Shown here piece by piece: positions 26,462-39,148 of a stretch of 64,000 nucleotides of DNA. Source of the DNA: Nemertoderma westbladi. Its lineage: Eukaryota > Xenacoelomorpha > Nemertodermatida > Nemertodermatidae. Each line of letters starts with the position of its first letter. Positions within the stretch are counted from its first letter, which is position 1. The stretch covers positions 1 through 64,000 of the forward strand of contig JAUCBJ010003212.1 of NCBI GenBank assembly GCA_032718475.1, in the 5' to 3' direction. A program made the translations under genes and the position numbers. The notes beneath the pieces are model-generated. The model searched no databases. It had not been told where the DNA came from and saw only the letters and a list, made by a program, of their open reading frames with translations.

Positions 26462-29130
26462 TCCATATTGGTGACATGGGTCAAGTGTGACCAAGTAAAA
26501 ACAAAATCTCAACTATGGCAGGACGTTGACATGGGTCCAGTGTGACCAAGTAAACAAAATCTCAACTATGGCAGGACGTTGTCATGGGTCCAGTGTGACC
26601 AAGTAAACAAAATCTCAACTATGGCAGGACGGTGAGATGGGTCTAGTGTGACCAAGTAAACAAAATCTCAACTATGGCAGGACGGTGACATGGGTCTAGT
26701 GTGAACAAATAAACACAATCTCAACTATGGCAGGACGTTGACATGGGTCTAGTGTGACCAAGTAAACAAAATCTCAACTATGGCAGGACGTTGACATGGG
26801 TCCAGTGTGACCAAGTAAACAAAATCTCAACTATGGCAGGACGGTGACATGGGTCAAGTGTGACCAAGTAAACAAAATCTCAATTATGGCAGGACGGTGA
26901 AATGGGTCAAGTGTGACCAAGTAAACAAAATCTCAACTATGGCAGGACGGTGACATGGGTCTAGTGTGACCAAGTAAACAAAATCTCAACTATGGCAGGA
27001 CGGTGACATGGGTCTAGTGTGAACAAATAAACACAATCTCAACTATGGCAGGACGGTGACATGGGTCTAGTGTGACCAAGTAAACAAACTCTCAACTATG
27101 GCAGGACGGTGACATGGGTCTAGTGTGAACAAATAAACACAATCTCAATTATGGCAGGACGGTGACATGGGTCCAGTGTGAACAAATAAACACAATCTCA
27201 ACTATGGCAGGACGTTGACATGGGTCCAGTGTGACAAAATGAACACAATCTCAACTATGACAGGACGGTGGCATGGGTCCAGTGTGACCAAATAAACACA
27301 ATCTCAACTATGGCAGGACGGTGGCATGGGTCTAGTGTGACCAAGTAAACACAATCTCAACTATGGCAGGACGTTGACATGGGTCCAGTGTGACCAAATA
27401 AACAAAATCTCAACTATGACAGGACGGTGACATGGGTCCAGTGTTACCAAATAAACAACACAATCTCAACTATGGCAGGATGGTGACATGAGTCCAGTGT
27501 TACCAAATAAACACAATCTCAACTATGGCAGGACGGTGACATGGGTCTAGTGTGACCAAGTAAACAAACTCTCAACTATGGCAGGACGGTGACATGGGTC
27601 TAGTGTGAACAAATAAACACAATCTCAATTATGGCAGGACGGTGACATGGGTCCAGTGTGAACAAATAAACACAATCTCAACTATGGCAGGACGTTGACA
27701 TGGGTCCAGTGTGACAAAATGAACACAATCTCAACTATGACAGGACGGTGACATGGGTCTAGTGTGACCAAGTAAACAAACTCTCAACTATGGCAGGACG
27801 GTGACATGGGTCTAGTGTGAACAAATAAACACAATCTCAATTATGGCAGGACGGTGACATGGGTCCAGTGTGAACAAATAAACACAATCTCAACTATGGC
27901 AGGACGTTGACATGGGTCCAGTGTGACAAAATGAACACAATCTCAACTATGACAGGACGGTGGCATGGGTCCAGTGTGACCAAATAAACACAATCTCAAC
28001 TATGGCAGGACGGTGGCATGGGTCTAGTGTGACCAAGTAAACACAATCTCAACTATGGCAGGACGTTGACATGGGTCCAGTGTGACCAAATAAACAAAAT
28101 CTCAACTATGACAGGACGGTGACATGGGTCCAGTGTTACCAAATAAACAACACAATCTCAACTATGGCAGGATGGTGACATGAGTCCAGTGTTACCAAAT
28201 AAACACAATCTCAACTATGACAGGACGTTGACATGGGTCCAGTGTGACCAAATAAACAAAATCTCAACTATGACAGGACGGTGACATGGGTCCAGTGTGA
28301 CCAAATAAACACAATCTCAACTATGGCTGGACGGTGACATGGGTCCAGTGTTACCAAATAAACACAATCTCAACTATGGCAGGACGGTGACATGGGTCCA
28401 GCGTTACCAAATAAACACAATCTCAACTATGACAGGACGTTGACATGGGTCCAGTGTGACCAAATAAACACAATCTCAACTATGGCAGGATGGTGACATG
28501 AGTCCAGTGTGACCAAATAAACACAATCTCAACTATGACATGACGGTGACATGGGTCCAGTGTGACCAAATAAACACAATCTCAACTATGGCAGGACGGT
28601 GACATGGGTCCAGTGTTACCAAATAAATACAATCTCAACTATGGCAGGGCGGTGACATGGTTCCAGTGTTACCAAATAAACACAATCTCAACTATATGGC
28701 AGGACGGTGACATGGGTCCAGTGTGACCAAATAAACACAATCTCAACTATGGCAGGGTGGTGACATGGGTCCAGTGTTACCAAATAAACACAATCTCAAC
28801 TATGGCAGGACGGTGGCATGAGTCCAGTGTTACCAAATAAACACAATCTCAACTATGACAGAACGTTGACATGGGTCCAGTGTGACCAAATAAACACAAT
28901 CTCAACTATGGCAGGATGGTGACATGAGACCAGTGTGACCAAATAAACACAATCTCAACTATGGCAGGATGGTGACATGGGTCTAGTGTTACCAAATAAA
29001 CACAATCTCAACTATGGCAGGGCGGTGACATGGGTCCAGTGTTACCAAATAAACACAATCTCAACTATGGCAGGACGGTGACATGGGTCCAAGGTTACCA
29101 AATAAACACAATCTCAACTATGGCAGGACA
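26462..29130. repeat. 53-bp minisatellite array
   Basis: About 50 head-to-tail copies of a 53-bp unit. It starts GACATGGGTCCAGTGTGACC, continues AAATAAACACAATCTCAACT and ends ATGGCAGGACGGT. A block of about four units marked by CAAACTCTCAACTATGG recurs at 27083, 27563 and 27777, showing block-wise duplication. AAATAAACA appears in nearly every unit. No ORF of note. It begins about 400 bp after the channel stop codon. Confidence 0.96.
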
Positions 29131-29199
29131 TTCGTCCCAATTCGCATAAATAAATGGGCCTCTCTGGGTTAACTCGTTGTTTCATTATCCAAAGTAGAA

Positions 29200-32100
29200 G
29201 GAATGGCCAGTGGCCACTACAGTTCCCATCCACCCAGTGGCCACTCCAGTTCCAATCCACCCAGTGGCCACTCCAGTTCCAATCCACCCAGTGGCCACTC
29301 CAGTTCCAATCCACCCAGGGGCCACTCCAGTTCCAATCCACCCAGTGGCCACTCAAGTTCCAATCCACCCAGTGGCCACTCCAGTTCCAATCCACCCAGT
29401 GGCCATTCCAGTTCCAATCCACCCAGTGGCCATTCCAGTTCCAATCCACCCAGTGGCCACCCCAGTTCCAATCCACCCAGTGGCCATTCCAGTTCCAATC
29501 CACCCAGTGGCCATTCCAGTTCCAATCCACCCAGTGGCCATTCCAGTTCCAATCCATCCAGGTGCCACTCCAGGTCCAACCCACCCAGTGGCCACTCCAG
29601 TTCCAATCCACCCAGTGGCCACTCCAGTTCCAATCCACCCAGTGGCCACTCCAGTTCCAATCCACCCAGTGGCCATTCCAGTTCCAATCCACTCAGTGGC
29701 CACCCCAGGGGTCACTCCCGTTCCAATCCACCCAGTGGCCACTCCAGTTCCATCCACAAAGTGGCCACTCCAGTTCCAATCCACCCAGTGGCCACTCCAG
29801 TTCCAATCCACCCAGTGGCCACTCCAGTTCCATCCACAAAGTGGCCACTCCAGTTCCAATCCACCCAGTGGCCACTCAAGTTCCAATCCACCCAGTGGCC
29901 ACTCCCGTTCCAATCCACCCAGTGGCCACTCCAGTTCCAATCCACCCAGTGGCCACTCCAGTTCCAATCTACCCAGTGGCCACTCCAGTTCCAATCCACC
30001 CAGTGGCCACTCCAGTTCCAATCCACCCAGTGGCCACTCCAGTTCCAATCCACCCAGTGGCCACTCCGGTTCTAATCCACCCAGTGGCCACTCCCGTTCC
30101 AATCCACCCAGTGGCCACTCCAGTTCTATCCACAAAGTGGCCAGTCCAGTTCCAATCCAATCCACCCAGTGGCCACTCCAGTTTCAATCCACCCAGTGGC
30201 CACTCCAGTTCCAATCCACCCAGTGGCCACTCCAGTTCAAATCTACCCAGTGGCCACTCCAGTTCCAATCCACCCAGTGGCCACTCCAGTTCCATCCACA
30301 AAGTGGCCACTCCAGTTCCATCCACAAAGTGGCCACTCCAGTTCCAATCCACCCAGTGGCCACTCCCGTTCCAATCCACCCAGTGGCCACTCCAGTCCAA
30401 TCCATCCAGTGGCCACTCCAGTTCCAATCCATCCAGTGGCCACTCCCGTTCCAATCCATCCAGTGGCCACTCCAGTTCCATCCACCCAGTGGCCACTCCC
30501 GTTCCAATCCATCCAGTGGCCACTCCAGTTCCATCCACAAAGTGACCACTCCAGTTCCAATCCACCCAGTGGACACTCCCGTTCCAATCCACCCAGTGGC
30601 CAATCCAGTCCAATCCACCCAGTGGCCACTCCCGTTCCAATCCATCCAGTGGCCACTCCAGTTCCATCGACAAAGTGGCCACTCCAGTTCCAATCCACCC
30701 AGTGGCCACTCCCGTCCCAATCCACCCAGTGGCCACTCCAGTCCAATCCATCCAGTGGCCACTCCAGTTCCATCCACAAAGTGGCCACTCCAGTTCCAAT
30801 CCACCCAGTGGCCACTCCCGTTCCAATCCACCCAGTGGCCACTCCAGTCCAATCCACCCAGTGGCCACTCCAGTTCCAATCCACCCAGTGGCCACTCCAG
30901 TTCCAATCCACCCAGTAGCCACTCCAGTTCCAATCCACCCAGTGGCCACTCCAGGGGCCACTCCCGTTCCAATCCACCCAGTGGCCACTCCAGTTCCAAT
31001 CCACCCAGTGGCCACTCCAGTTCCAATCCACCCAGTGGCCACTCAAGTTCCAATCCACCCAGTGGCCACTCCCGTTCCAATCCACCCAGTGGCAACTCCA
31101 GTTCCAATCCACCCAGTGGCCACTCCAGTTCCAATCTACCCAGTAGCCACTCCAGTTCCAATCCACCCAGTGGCCACTCCAGTTCCAATCCACCCAGTGG
31201 CCACTCCAGTTCCAATCCACCCAGTGGCCACTCCGGTTCTAATCCACCCAGTGGCCACTCCAGGGGCCACTCCCGTTCCAATCCACCCAGTGGCCACTCC
31301 AGTTCTATCCACAAAGTGGCCAGTCCAGTTCCAATCCAATCCACCCAGTGGCCACTCCAGTTTCAATCCACCCAGTGGCCACTCCAGTTCCAATCCACCC
31401 AGTGGCCATTCCAGTTCCAATCTACCCAGTGGCCACTCCAGTTCCAATCCACCCAGTGGCCACTCCAGTTCCATCCACAAAGTGGCCACTCCAGTTCCAA
31501 TCCACCCAGTGGCCACTCCCGTTCCAATCCATCCAGTGGCCACTCCAGTTCCATCCACAAAGTGGCCACTCCAGTTCCAATCCACCCAGTGGCCACTCCC
31601 GTTCCAATCCACCCAGTGGCCACTCCAGTCCAATCCACCCAGTGGCCACTCCAGTTCCAATCCATCCAGTGGCCACTCCCGTTCCAATCCATCCAGTGGC
31701 CACTCCAGTTCCATCCACCCAGTGGCCACTCCCGTTCCAATCCATCCAGTAGCCACTCCAGTTCCATCCACAAAGTGGCCACTCCAGTTCCAATCCACCC
31801 AGTGGCCACTCCCGTTCCAATCCACCCAGTGGCCAATCCAGTCCAATCCACCCAGTGGCCACTCCCGTTCCAATCCATCCAGTGGCCACTCCAGTTCCAT
31901 CCACAAAGTGGCCACTCCAGTTCCAATCCACCCAGTGGCCACTCCCGTCCCAATCCACCCAGTGGCCACTCCAGTCCAATCCATCCAGTGGCCACTCCAG
32001 TTCCATCCACAAAGTGGCCACTCCAGTTCCAATCCACCCAGTGGCCACTCCCGTTCCAATCCACCCAGTGGCCACTCCAGTCCCAATCTACCCAGTGGCC

Positions 32101-33380
32101 ACTCCAGTTCCAATCCACCCAGTGGCCACTCCAGTTCCAATCCACCCAGTGGCCACTCCAGTTCCAATCCACCCAGTGGCCACTCCAGTTCCAATCCACC
32201 CAGTGGCCACTCCAGTTCCAATCCACCCAGTGGCCACTCTAGTTCCAATCCACCCAGTGGCCACTCCAGTTCCAATCCACCCAGTGGCCACTCCAGTTCC
32301 AATCCACCCAGTGGCCACTCCATTTCCAATCCACCCAGTGGCCACTCCAGTTCCAATCCACCCAGTGGCCACCCCAGTTCCAATCCACCCAGTGGCCACT
32401 CCAGTTCCAATCCACCCAGTGGCCACTCCAGTTCCAATCCACCTAATGGCCACTCCAGTTCCAATCCACCCAGTGGCCACTCCAGTTCCAATCCACCCAA
32501 TGGCCACTCTAGTTCCAATCCACCCAGTGGCCACTCCAGTTCCAATCCACCCAGTGGCCACTCCAGTTCCAATCCATGTAATGGCCACTCCAGTTCCAAT
32601 CCACCCAGTGGCCACTCCAGTTCCAATCCACCCAATGGCCACTCTAGTTCCAATCCACCCAGTGGCCACTCCAGTTCCAATCCACCCAGTGGCCACTCCA
32701 GTTCCAATCCACCCAATGGCCACTCTAGTTCCAATCCACCCAGCGGCCACTCCAGTTCCAATCCACCCAGTGGCCACTCCAGTCCCAATCCACCCAGTGG
32801 CCACTCCAGTTCCAATCCACCCAGTGGCCACCCCAGTTCCAATCCACCCAGTGGCCACTCCAGTTCCAATCCACCCAGTGGCCACTCCAGTTCCAATCCA
32901 CCCAGTGGCCACTCCAGTTCCAATCCACCCAGTGGCCACTCCAGTTCCAATCCACCCAGTGGCCACTCCAGTTCCAATCCACCCAGTGGCCACTCCAGTT
33001 CCAATCCACCCAGTAGCCACTCCATTTCCAATCCACCCAGTAGCCACTCCAGTTCCAATCCACCCAGTGGCCACTCCAGGGGCCACTCCCGTTCCAATCC
33101 ACCCAGTGGCCACTCCAGTTCCAATCCACCCAGTGGCCACTCCAGTTCCAATCCACCCAGTGGCCACTCCAGTTCCAATCCACCCAGTGGCCACTCCAGT
33201 TCCAATCCACCCAGTAGCCACTCCAGTTCCAATCCACCCAGTGGCCACTCCAGGTGCCACTCCCGTTCCAATCCACCCAGTGGCCACTCCAGTTCCAATC
33301 CACCCAGTGGCCACTCCAGTTCCAATCCACCCAGTGGCCACTCCAGTTCCAATCCACCCAGTGGCCACTCCAGTTCTAAT
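29200..33380. repeat. 27-bp minisatellite array
   Basis: About 155 copies of a 27-bp unit, CCAGTTCCAATCCACCCAGT followed by GGCCACT. Because 27 is divisible by 3, every frame is a nine-residue repeat (SSSNPPSGH, PVPIHPVAT or QFQSTQWPL on +, and their reverse forms on -), which gives many overlapping open frames up to 1010 codons. Shortened 26-bp units (CCAGTCCAATCC, CCATCCACAAAGTGG) occur throughout and shift the frame repeatedly. No single frame is preserved, which argues against translation. A block containing TTCTATCCACAAAGTGGCCA recurs at 30124 and 31301, giving a higher-order period near 1.18 kb. Confidence 0.96.
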
Positions 33381-33394
33381 CCGAGGTTTGGCTT

Positions 33395-33552
33395 GCTGTC
33401 AACAGTGGCGTACCGCGGCGTACCGCGGCGTTGGGGGTAGGTACTGCGGCGTCCTGTTACAATCGTAGTCGCTCTGCCCCCCCCTCCCCCCCCCAGTGTA
33501 CCGCGGCGTTCTGTAACAATCGTCGTCGTTCTGCCCCCCCCCCCCCCAGCCC
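33395..33552. repeat. Two-copy GC-rich repeat with long C runs
   Basis: Two diverged copies of a segment containing TACCGCGGCGTTCTGTAACA followed by ATCGTCGTCGTTCTG and a run of C. The C runs begin near 33476 and 33533. It sits between the 27-bp array and the next transposon-like element. Confidence 0.75.
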
Positions 33553-33562
33553 CATTATACAG

Positions 33563-35341
33563 TAGTCCGGTCAAAATAGGCGAAAAAAGGCTCAACCTCG
33601 GACAAATTGCAACAGAATTTAATTTAATATTTTTTAGACCCAAAAATCGGCCTAAAGGGATTGTTAGACCATTTCACCATGGCAACAGAAAGTCATACAT
33701 AAATCATCCCTTTCCTATAATCTTATGGAATTCCAACCTTGACCTACCCCACCAAAATCACTATCGGAGAAGCCGATGGGGCACTTTTTGAAACCCGGTT
33801 ACCATGACAACTATGAGAATTACATCGTCGAAATTAATTGTACAGTAAATTTATGAAATGTTGGAAACGTATCCGTATTGTGTGTACCCATTGTTGCTTA
33901 ATTAGGAAACTCTGTAATTATATTGTCCTTAAGCATAAATGTTTTTTTCTAGATTCGGCGTTGAAGTGGAATAGTAGTTGGCCTGTAACCTATGTAGGTA
34001 ATAAGAAAAAAATATCACCTATAATGTTTATTTAGTTTAAATAAGTTACTATAATTTTAAAAAGAAACCAATTCAGGATCAAGTACCTCACATGTTGTTA
34101 TGTTCAGTCCATAATTTGCCAGACAATCATGTCATTTCTTGTTGCCATGGCATCCAAAACTATTATTTAATATGTGAAAATTCCATCGTAAACATTTTAG
34201 ATCTATTTCAGATGCATATCAATATGTTACATAGTCAACATTCATGATCACAAGCGAGGTCATTATTCTGTTGTTACCACAGCAACGGGAATATTCTAGT
34301 ATTTATGTAGTTTTAGTAACGTATTTGGTATTTTATTGACATTGAAAGTTAATCATATTAAAGATTATTGAAAAAAATTGTGTGGAGTCTGCTGCAGTTA
34401 TTTTACTTAACAAAGTCTGGAATTTTGACCATAGCAAAGGGAGTTTTTATCCTAATTCGGGAGTGATTTGTTAAAATTACTCCAAATTCGGTATTCAGTA
34501 TTTTGTAGCATGAGATGCTGTAGAAAATTACAAAATTATATTCGAATGACCTTAATGTACTTAGCAACGAAAGTTTTCCTTAGCAACCGGGGTCTTTTAG
34601 TACCAACATCGCGTATTTAAAGTGATAACTTGTTTTTTAATGAGCTGTGAAGTTTAAATAACAGTAGTAAGTTCTCCTTGGCAACGTTGAATTATTTTGT
34701 ATAGCAACAGCGATTTACCTTAGCAACGGGTAGTTTCACAAGATAGCAGCGAGTTTTCAAATAATTACCAAGTTTTCTACTTTAAACATTACTATAAACA
34801 CTACATTTTAACATTATACTACAGTATATATATATTTTAAATATATTTTTATATTTTATTTTTTTTTTTTAAATATATTTTATATATATTTTTTTTATAT
34901 ATTTTAACACTACATTATTTTATCATTACACTTTAAACACTACATTTATGCTTAAGGACAATATAATTACAGAGTTTCCTAATTAAGCAACAATGAGAAC
35001 ACGCAATACGGATACGTATCCAAAATTTCATAAATTTACTGTAAAATTAATATTCGACGATGTAATTCTCATAGTTGTCATGGTAACCGGGTTTCAAAAA
35101 GTGCCCCATCGGATTCTCCGATAGTGATTTTGGTGGGGTAGGTCAAGGTTAGAATTCCATAGGATTATAGGAAAGGGTGATTTATGTATGACTTTCTGTT
35201 GCCATGGTGAAATGGTCTATTTAACCAAGTTCCAACAACCCGATTTTGGATATGTTGATAAGCATAAAATTTGGGTCTAGAAATATTAAATTAAATTCTG
35301 TTGCAATTTGTCCGAGGCTGAGCCCAATTTTGACTGGACTA
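33563..35341. mobile_element. Non-coding DNA element with about 385-bp terminal inverted repeats
   Basis: The left arm (33563-33945) returns inverted at about 34945-35341. The left end reads TAGTCCGGTCAAAATAGG; the reverse complement of the right end reads TAGTCCAGTCAAAATTGG. The arms stay highly similar over the whole length, including a run containing CACCATGGCAACAGAAAGTC. The middle 1 kb is AT-rich, without ORF or transposase motif. A TA dinucleotide lies at each outer edge, consistent with a TA target site, but this is weak evidence. It is probably a non-autonomous DNA transposon or a foldback element. Confidence 0.8.
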
Positions 35342-36469
35342 TTAGGATAATTTTATCCAAAATAATTTAAAATCACATTTATAAATTAAAAAATACTTAA
35401 AAACCGCATACGATACAATACAAAATTAGTAGGCTACATGCAATAATTAATTCAATAGACACTACAGAATAAATACTGTATAATTGCAAAAATAGCTTCC
35501 CAATTTTTTTTCATCTGCAATTGTATTTATACAATTCTCTCCGTTAACTATCGAACTTCCTGTTTCCTACGCCATTTCGTGCACCCCCCCCCCCCCCCCC
35601 CCCCCGTGTTTGTGATGTCGATTCAGTGGCGAAGGTATTACAGTATTTCGATATTGCCACTCATCACAGACCAATAGAATCTTCCGGTTTGGCGCCCTTC
35701 GAATTTTGGAGTCCTGTGACACTCGCCCCCATTTCGAAATTGTTGGTTGTTTGATGGTGTTTTTTGGTGTCAAAAGTGGTGCTGCACCAAAATTACAAAT
35801 TACCAATATTAGGCCTACAATTACATTACAACAGTTTCCATAACTCTAGAACGAAACAACTTATGGAAAAACTGATTTCAGATTCGGTATCACCATAAAA
35901 TGTACCACTGTGGGTGAACCCCGCCCCCTTAATTATTTGGTCTCAAATGGCCAAGTAGAGTATGTTCATGTTCAATCTTAAAGCAGCACAATATTACCAA
36001 AAATAACAAAATGACTGAATATAAATGAATTCTCTGAGTAATATTTATGATTATTGAATTACTGAAATCATATTGTATCAAAACTATTAATTACACATAT
36101 ACCTTATTTACAAGGTGTTACACTTTATGTAATACCTTATTTACACTGTAAATATGGGTATTAAATTTCGAATGTAAATTAGTCAGGAAATATGTGGAAA
36201 ATTCACACATAAATGCAAATTACATTGTTATTTATTATTTTTTGTTTTTATTTCTTATAGACAATTTAAAAAGGATTCTAAATCAATGGAGAGAGTTCAA
36301 TCACATATATAAGCTCATCGTATCTGATTAGTTCTGGTGTTAGTCATTTTGTTCTCAAAGAAGAATGTAAAATTTTTAAGAACAATTGACAGTCCATAGG
36401 AAATGTCTTATCATGAGCATAAGTTCTAAAGATGTTTGAGCAATGGATTTGTTACTTTTGAGATCATTG
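35342..36469. other. AT-rich intergenic sequence with a long poly-C tract
   Basis: Unique AT-rich sequence. The only marked feature is a run of about 22 C at 35583-35605. The short minus-strand frame across it (35567-35806) has no recognisable family resemblance and I do not call it a gene. Confidence 0.45.
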
Positions 36470-36990
36470 ATTCAGAAGTAAGGAGTAAGGCAAGGTTAGA
36501 CTTTCGATTATGTAAGGGAAAGGCATGGGTTGTTCAGGATTAGGAAGTCAAACAGAATACGTCGGTCGGTCGGTCCGATAATTTATAGCAGCATTAGACC
36601 AGTACCAGTACTCCAAATCCGAGTTAATGCTAAGCTCTAACTGCTGAGTACACTAAATCTTTGGATGGAACATACACATACAATAAAGTTACTGTATGCC
36701 TGGTTCATTTTGTAAAGTACAGTTAATGACATCTCCAACCATATGCACATATGCAGCAGGTGTCTCATTAGTTCCCCCAACACATGAACAGTTTACAAGA
36801 CATTGCTATTACTGTTAGGTCCAGCTTCTGCACAATTTTATACATTTGAAGCTTAATTAAGGAAGAAAAGAAACAAGGTGGACTGGACATCATATGACTT
36901 TATACATAATCTCACGAAAGTCATGTGGGATTGGGAGTTGTGGCGGTGCAATTATGTCGATAAGCCGACATGCATACTTAAAGAAGCTGT
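36470..36990 (+). mobile_element. Highly decayed LINE remnant, family 1
   Basis: Stretches of nucleotide identity to the LINE fragment at 4938-5628: TAAGGGAAAGGCATGGG near 36515, GTCTCATTAGTTCCCCCAA near 36762, and GGGAGTTGTGGCGGTGCAAT near 36931, followed by TATGTCGATAAGCCG. These are collinear with the better copy but have many deletions and no intact frame. Confidence 0.75.
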
Positions 36991-38722
36991 ACCGGTAATG
37001 AAACATACGCCTATACAGCAAACATACAGCCTACGTTTCAGATTCATCTGTTCCTTTTTGCCAGTATTGGGGGCAGGTATCTGAATTACGACACTATCTT
37101 CCACTAATGTCGTATGTTGTTCGATTGGGAGCTTCCGAAGGAACGTCCGAAGCGGGCGCTTATGCGAGTACAATACGGAATTTTATTTATTCTCTTTAAG
37201 AAATTCCACCAAAAATATTTTCATTTTTTATATTTTTTACTACTGTACTTTTTTCGCCGGAAAAAAGTAAAATCAATGCAATTCTATGGGATATCCTCAT
37301 CCCTATGGAAAAAACGACACCCTATCTCCCAATTTTGGTGCATACCCGATTTTGGATTATTAATCTTTTTCGTGTATTCGAATGACGTCATGTGATTATA
37401 TTTAGAATGACATACTGGACAGGGCGTATACATTGTAAACGTAAGGGGGTAGGGACATACTGAGAAATAATGTCGCACTGCGATGTAAAGTTAGAAAATA
37501 TGTCGCCGTGGCGATTTTGTAGTGCGAAATTAATTCAATACATTTAAATTAAATAAATAATATAAATATCTAAAAATCTCAAATTTCGTTCTGAATAAAT
37601 TAATATTCCAGATGTAACAATATCCTGCCGAGGGCGGGACCGCTATAATTATATTGGAATTTGTAGTTTGCATAATATTAGATTCATTAATGTTATATGA
37701 AGTTTCATCTGCTAAATTTCATTCAAATAAGATGTATTATTGTGTATGTGTACTTATTTTAATATCTGGAATTCTAAAATGTGAACAACATATCAAATAA
37801 ATGTAAAGTATCAATTATAAATATATTACTATTACTTACTAAATACACTGTAGTAGAAGTGCAAAAGTGCGGCACATTATCACTCCAGATAGTACCCCAA
37901 CCAAAATACTATGCACAAATACATTAAGCGCAAATTCCTCTACAGTCTATATTCCACCCCTACTGTAGGTAAACTAACTTTAAATAAAACAGTTATACAG
38001 TAGTTATTGGTGGTAAATTGATTTAGTTAGATCGGTGTCCCATGTTGATGGAGACCGAAACTAAGTAATGCTACGGTACTGATAATATAGTTCAGTTTCC
38101 TTATAATTTAAAAAGAATAAGATATAATTTGTAATGAAATTTAATTATGAGGGCTGTCCTGAGTAAGTGGAAGGATTGAGATGCATCAAATAGGAAGTCA
38201 TCACAATGAATTGTACAAGAAATGCGACTCTAAACATCCAAGATCCAACCGATTGCAGACTAAGCTATGCCTGCTGAATTCAACTTCATTTATTACTGTG
38301 AATGCCCTAGGAATTTTGTGAATTAGCTGGGCCTATATTACAGTACATACTTATCTTGTATCATAATCTTTATCAATGAAAATAAAATAGTTATTTTTTA
38401 TCAAGTATCAGTAGTGAAAGCATTTTTTGAACTTTCTCAAATCCGAACTCCAATCCTACCTAACCAGATATACTGATATAGTCTAACTGAGATCCAACTA
38501 TTTATGACGGTTAGGTACCATACAGGTGGATACTACAGTACTAGAACTAGATATACAGAAATGCGAGCAAATATACAGAAATGCGAGCTATTTACCAACA
38601 GTTAGTTATTTAGGCTAGGCAACTAAAAACTACAGATGAGTTTTTATCTATCGATTCATGATACCCGGATTCCAGTACTCCAGAATTCTGTTTTATAATT
38701 GTATAATGCTGTAATGCAGTAA
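36991..38722. other. Intergenic AT-rich sequence, nothing recognised
   Basis: No exon, RNA or repeat could be supported. Only short open frames occur. Confidence 0.45.
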
Positions 38723-39148
38723 TTACATAAGTCCTGAGCTCTTCTTACAGTCCTTAAATAATTCGTTGAAACCGGCACACAAAGAGATATCGGACTGCTG
38801 TTGGCTGCAATCCATAAAGGCCTGTAGTTCCTGCATACAAGGCGCTGATGTCTGCTGCTGTTGCTGGGGAACCGAGCTGTCTTCGGTCGCCGCAGCCACA
38901 CCACCACCCGTCATCGCCGCTCCAACAGTATGCCCTACCGCACTGCCCACAGCCACTCCTGCCGCCGTGGCCGCCATCTGGGCGAACATCCCCGGTTGTC
39001 GGCCAGTCGGCTGTGTCATCGGTTGCTGCGGGTGGGTTCGGGCAGGCGCTGTTGTACTGGCGTTACGCGTGCCGCCACCGGCTGTGCGAGCACTTCCGCC
39101 GAACCCACCGCCACTGCGTCCTCCGAAGCCTCTTCCTCCTCTCGGCAT
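38723..39148 (-). CDS. CHCHD2/CHCHD10-like mitochondrial twin CX9C protein, intact copy
   Basis: An uninterrupted 141-residue protein. CHCHD2/10 proteins act in the mitochondrial intermembrane space (cristae organisation, respiratory-chain support), and CHCHD2 also has a nuclear role. Visible: an Arg/Gly/Ala-rich N-terminus starting MPRGGRGFGGRSGGG, acting as targeting sequence; the conserved central hydrophobic segment GMFAQMAATAAGVAVGSAVG followed by HTVGAAMTGG; a Gln-rich linker; then the CHCH domain with two CX9C motifs, CMQELQAFMDC and CAGFNELFKDC. The length matches the family (about 140-150). The start is the only ATG giving the MPRG N-terminus. The CDS has no intron, although animal homologues normally do, so a retrocopy origin is possible. 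No poly(A) tract follows the stop. It lies at the left edge of a duplicated segment. Confidence 0.9.
   Translation of the reverse strand: MPRGGRGFGGRSGGGFGGSARTAGGGTRNASTTAPARTHPQQPMTQPTGRQPGMFAQMAATAAGVAVGSAVGHTVGAAMTGGGVAAATEDSSVPQQQQQTSAPCMQELQAFMDCSQQQSDISLCAGFNELFKDCKKSSGLM

Noticed and set aside
29114-33643. Plus- and minus-strand open frames up to 1010 codons in the 27-bp array
   Set aside because: Several frames on both strands are open at once, and 26-bp units change the frame repeatedly. This is what a stop-free repeat predicts.
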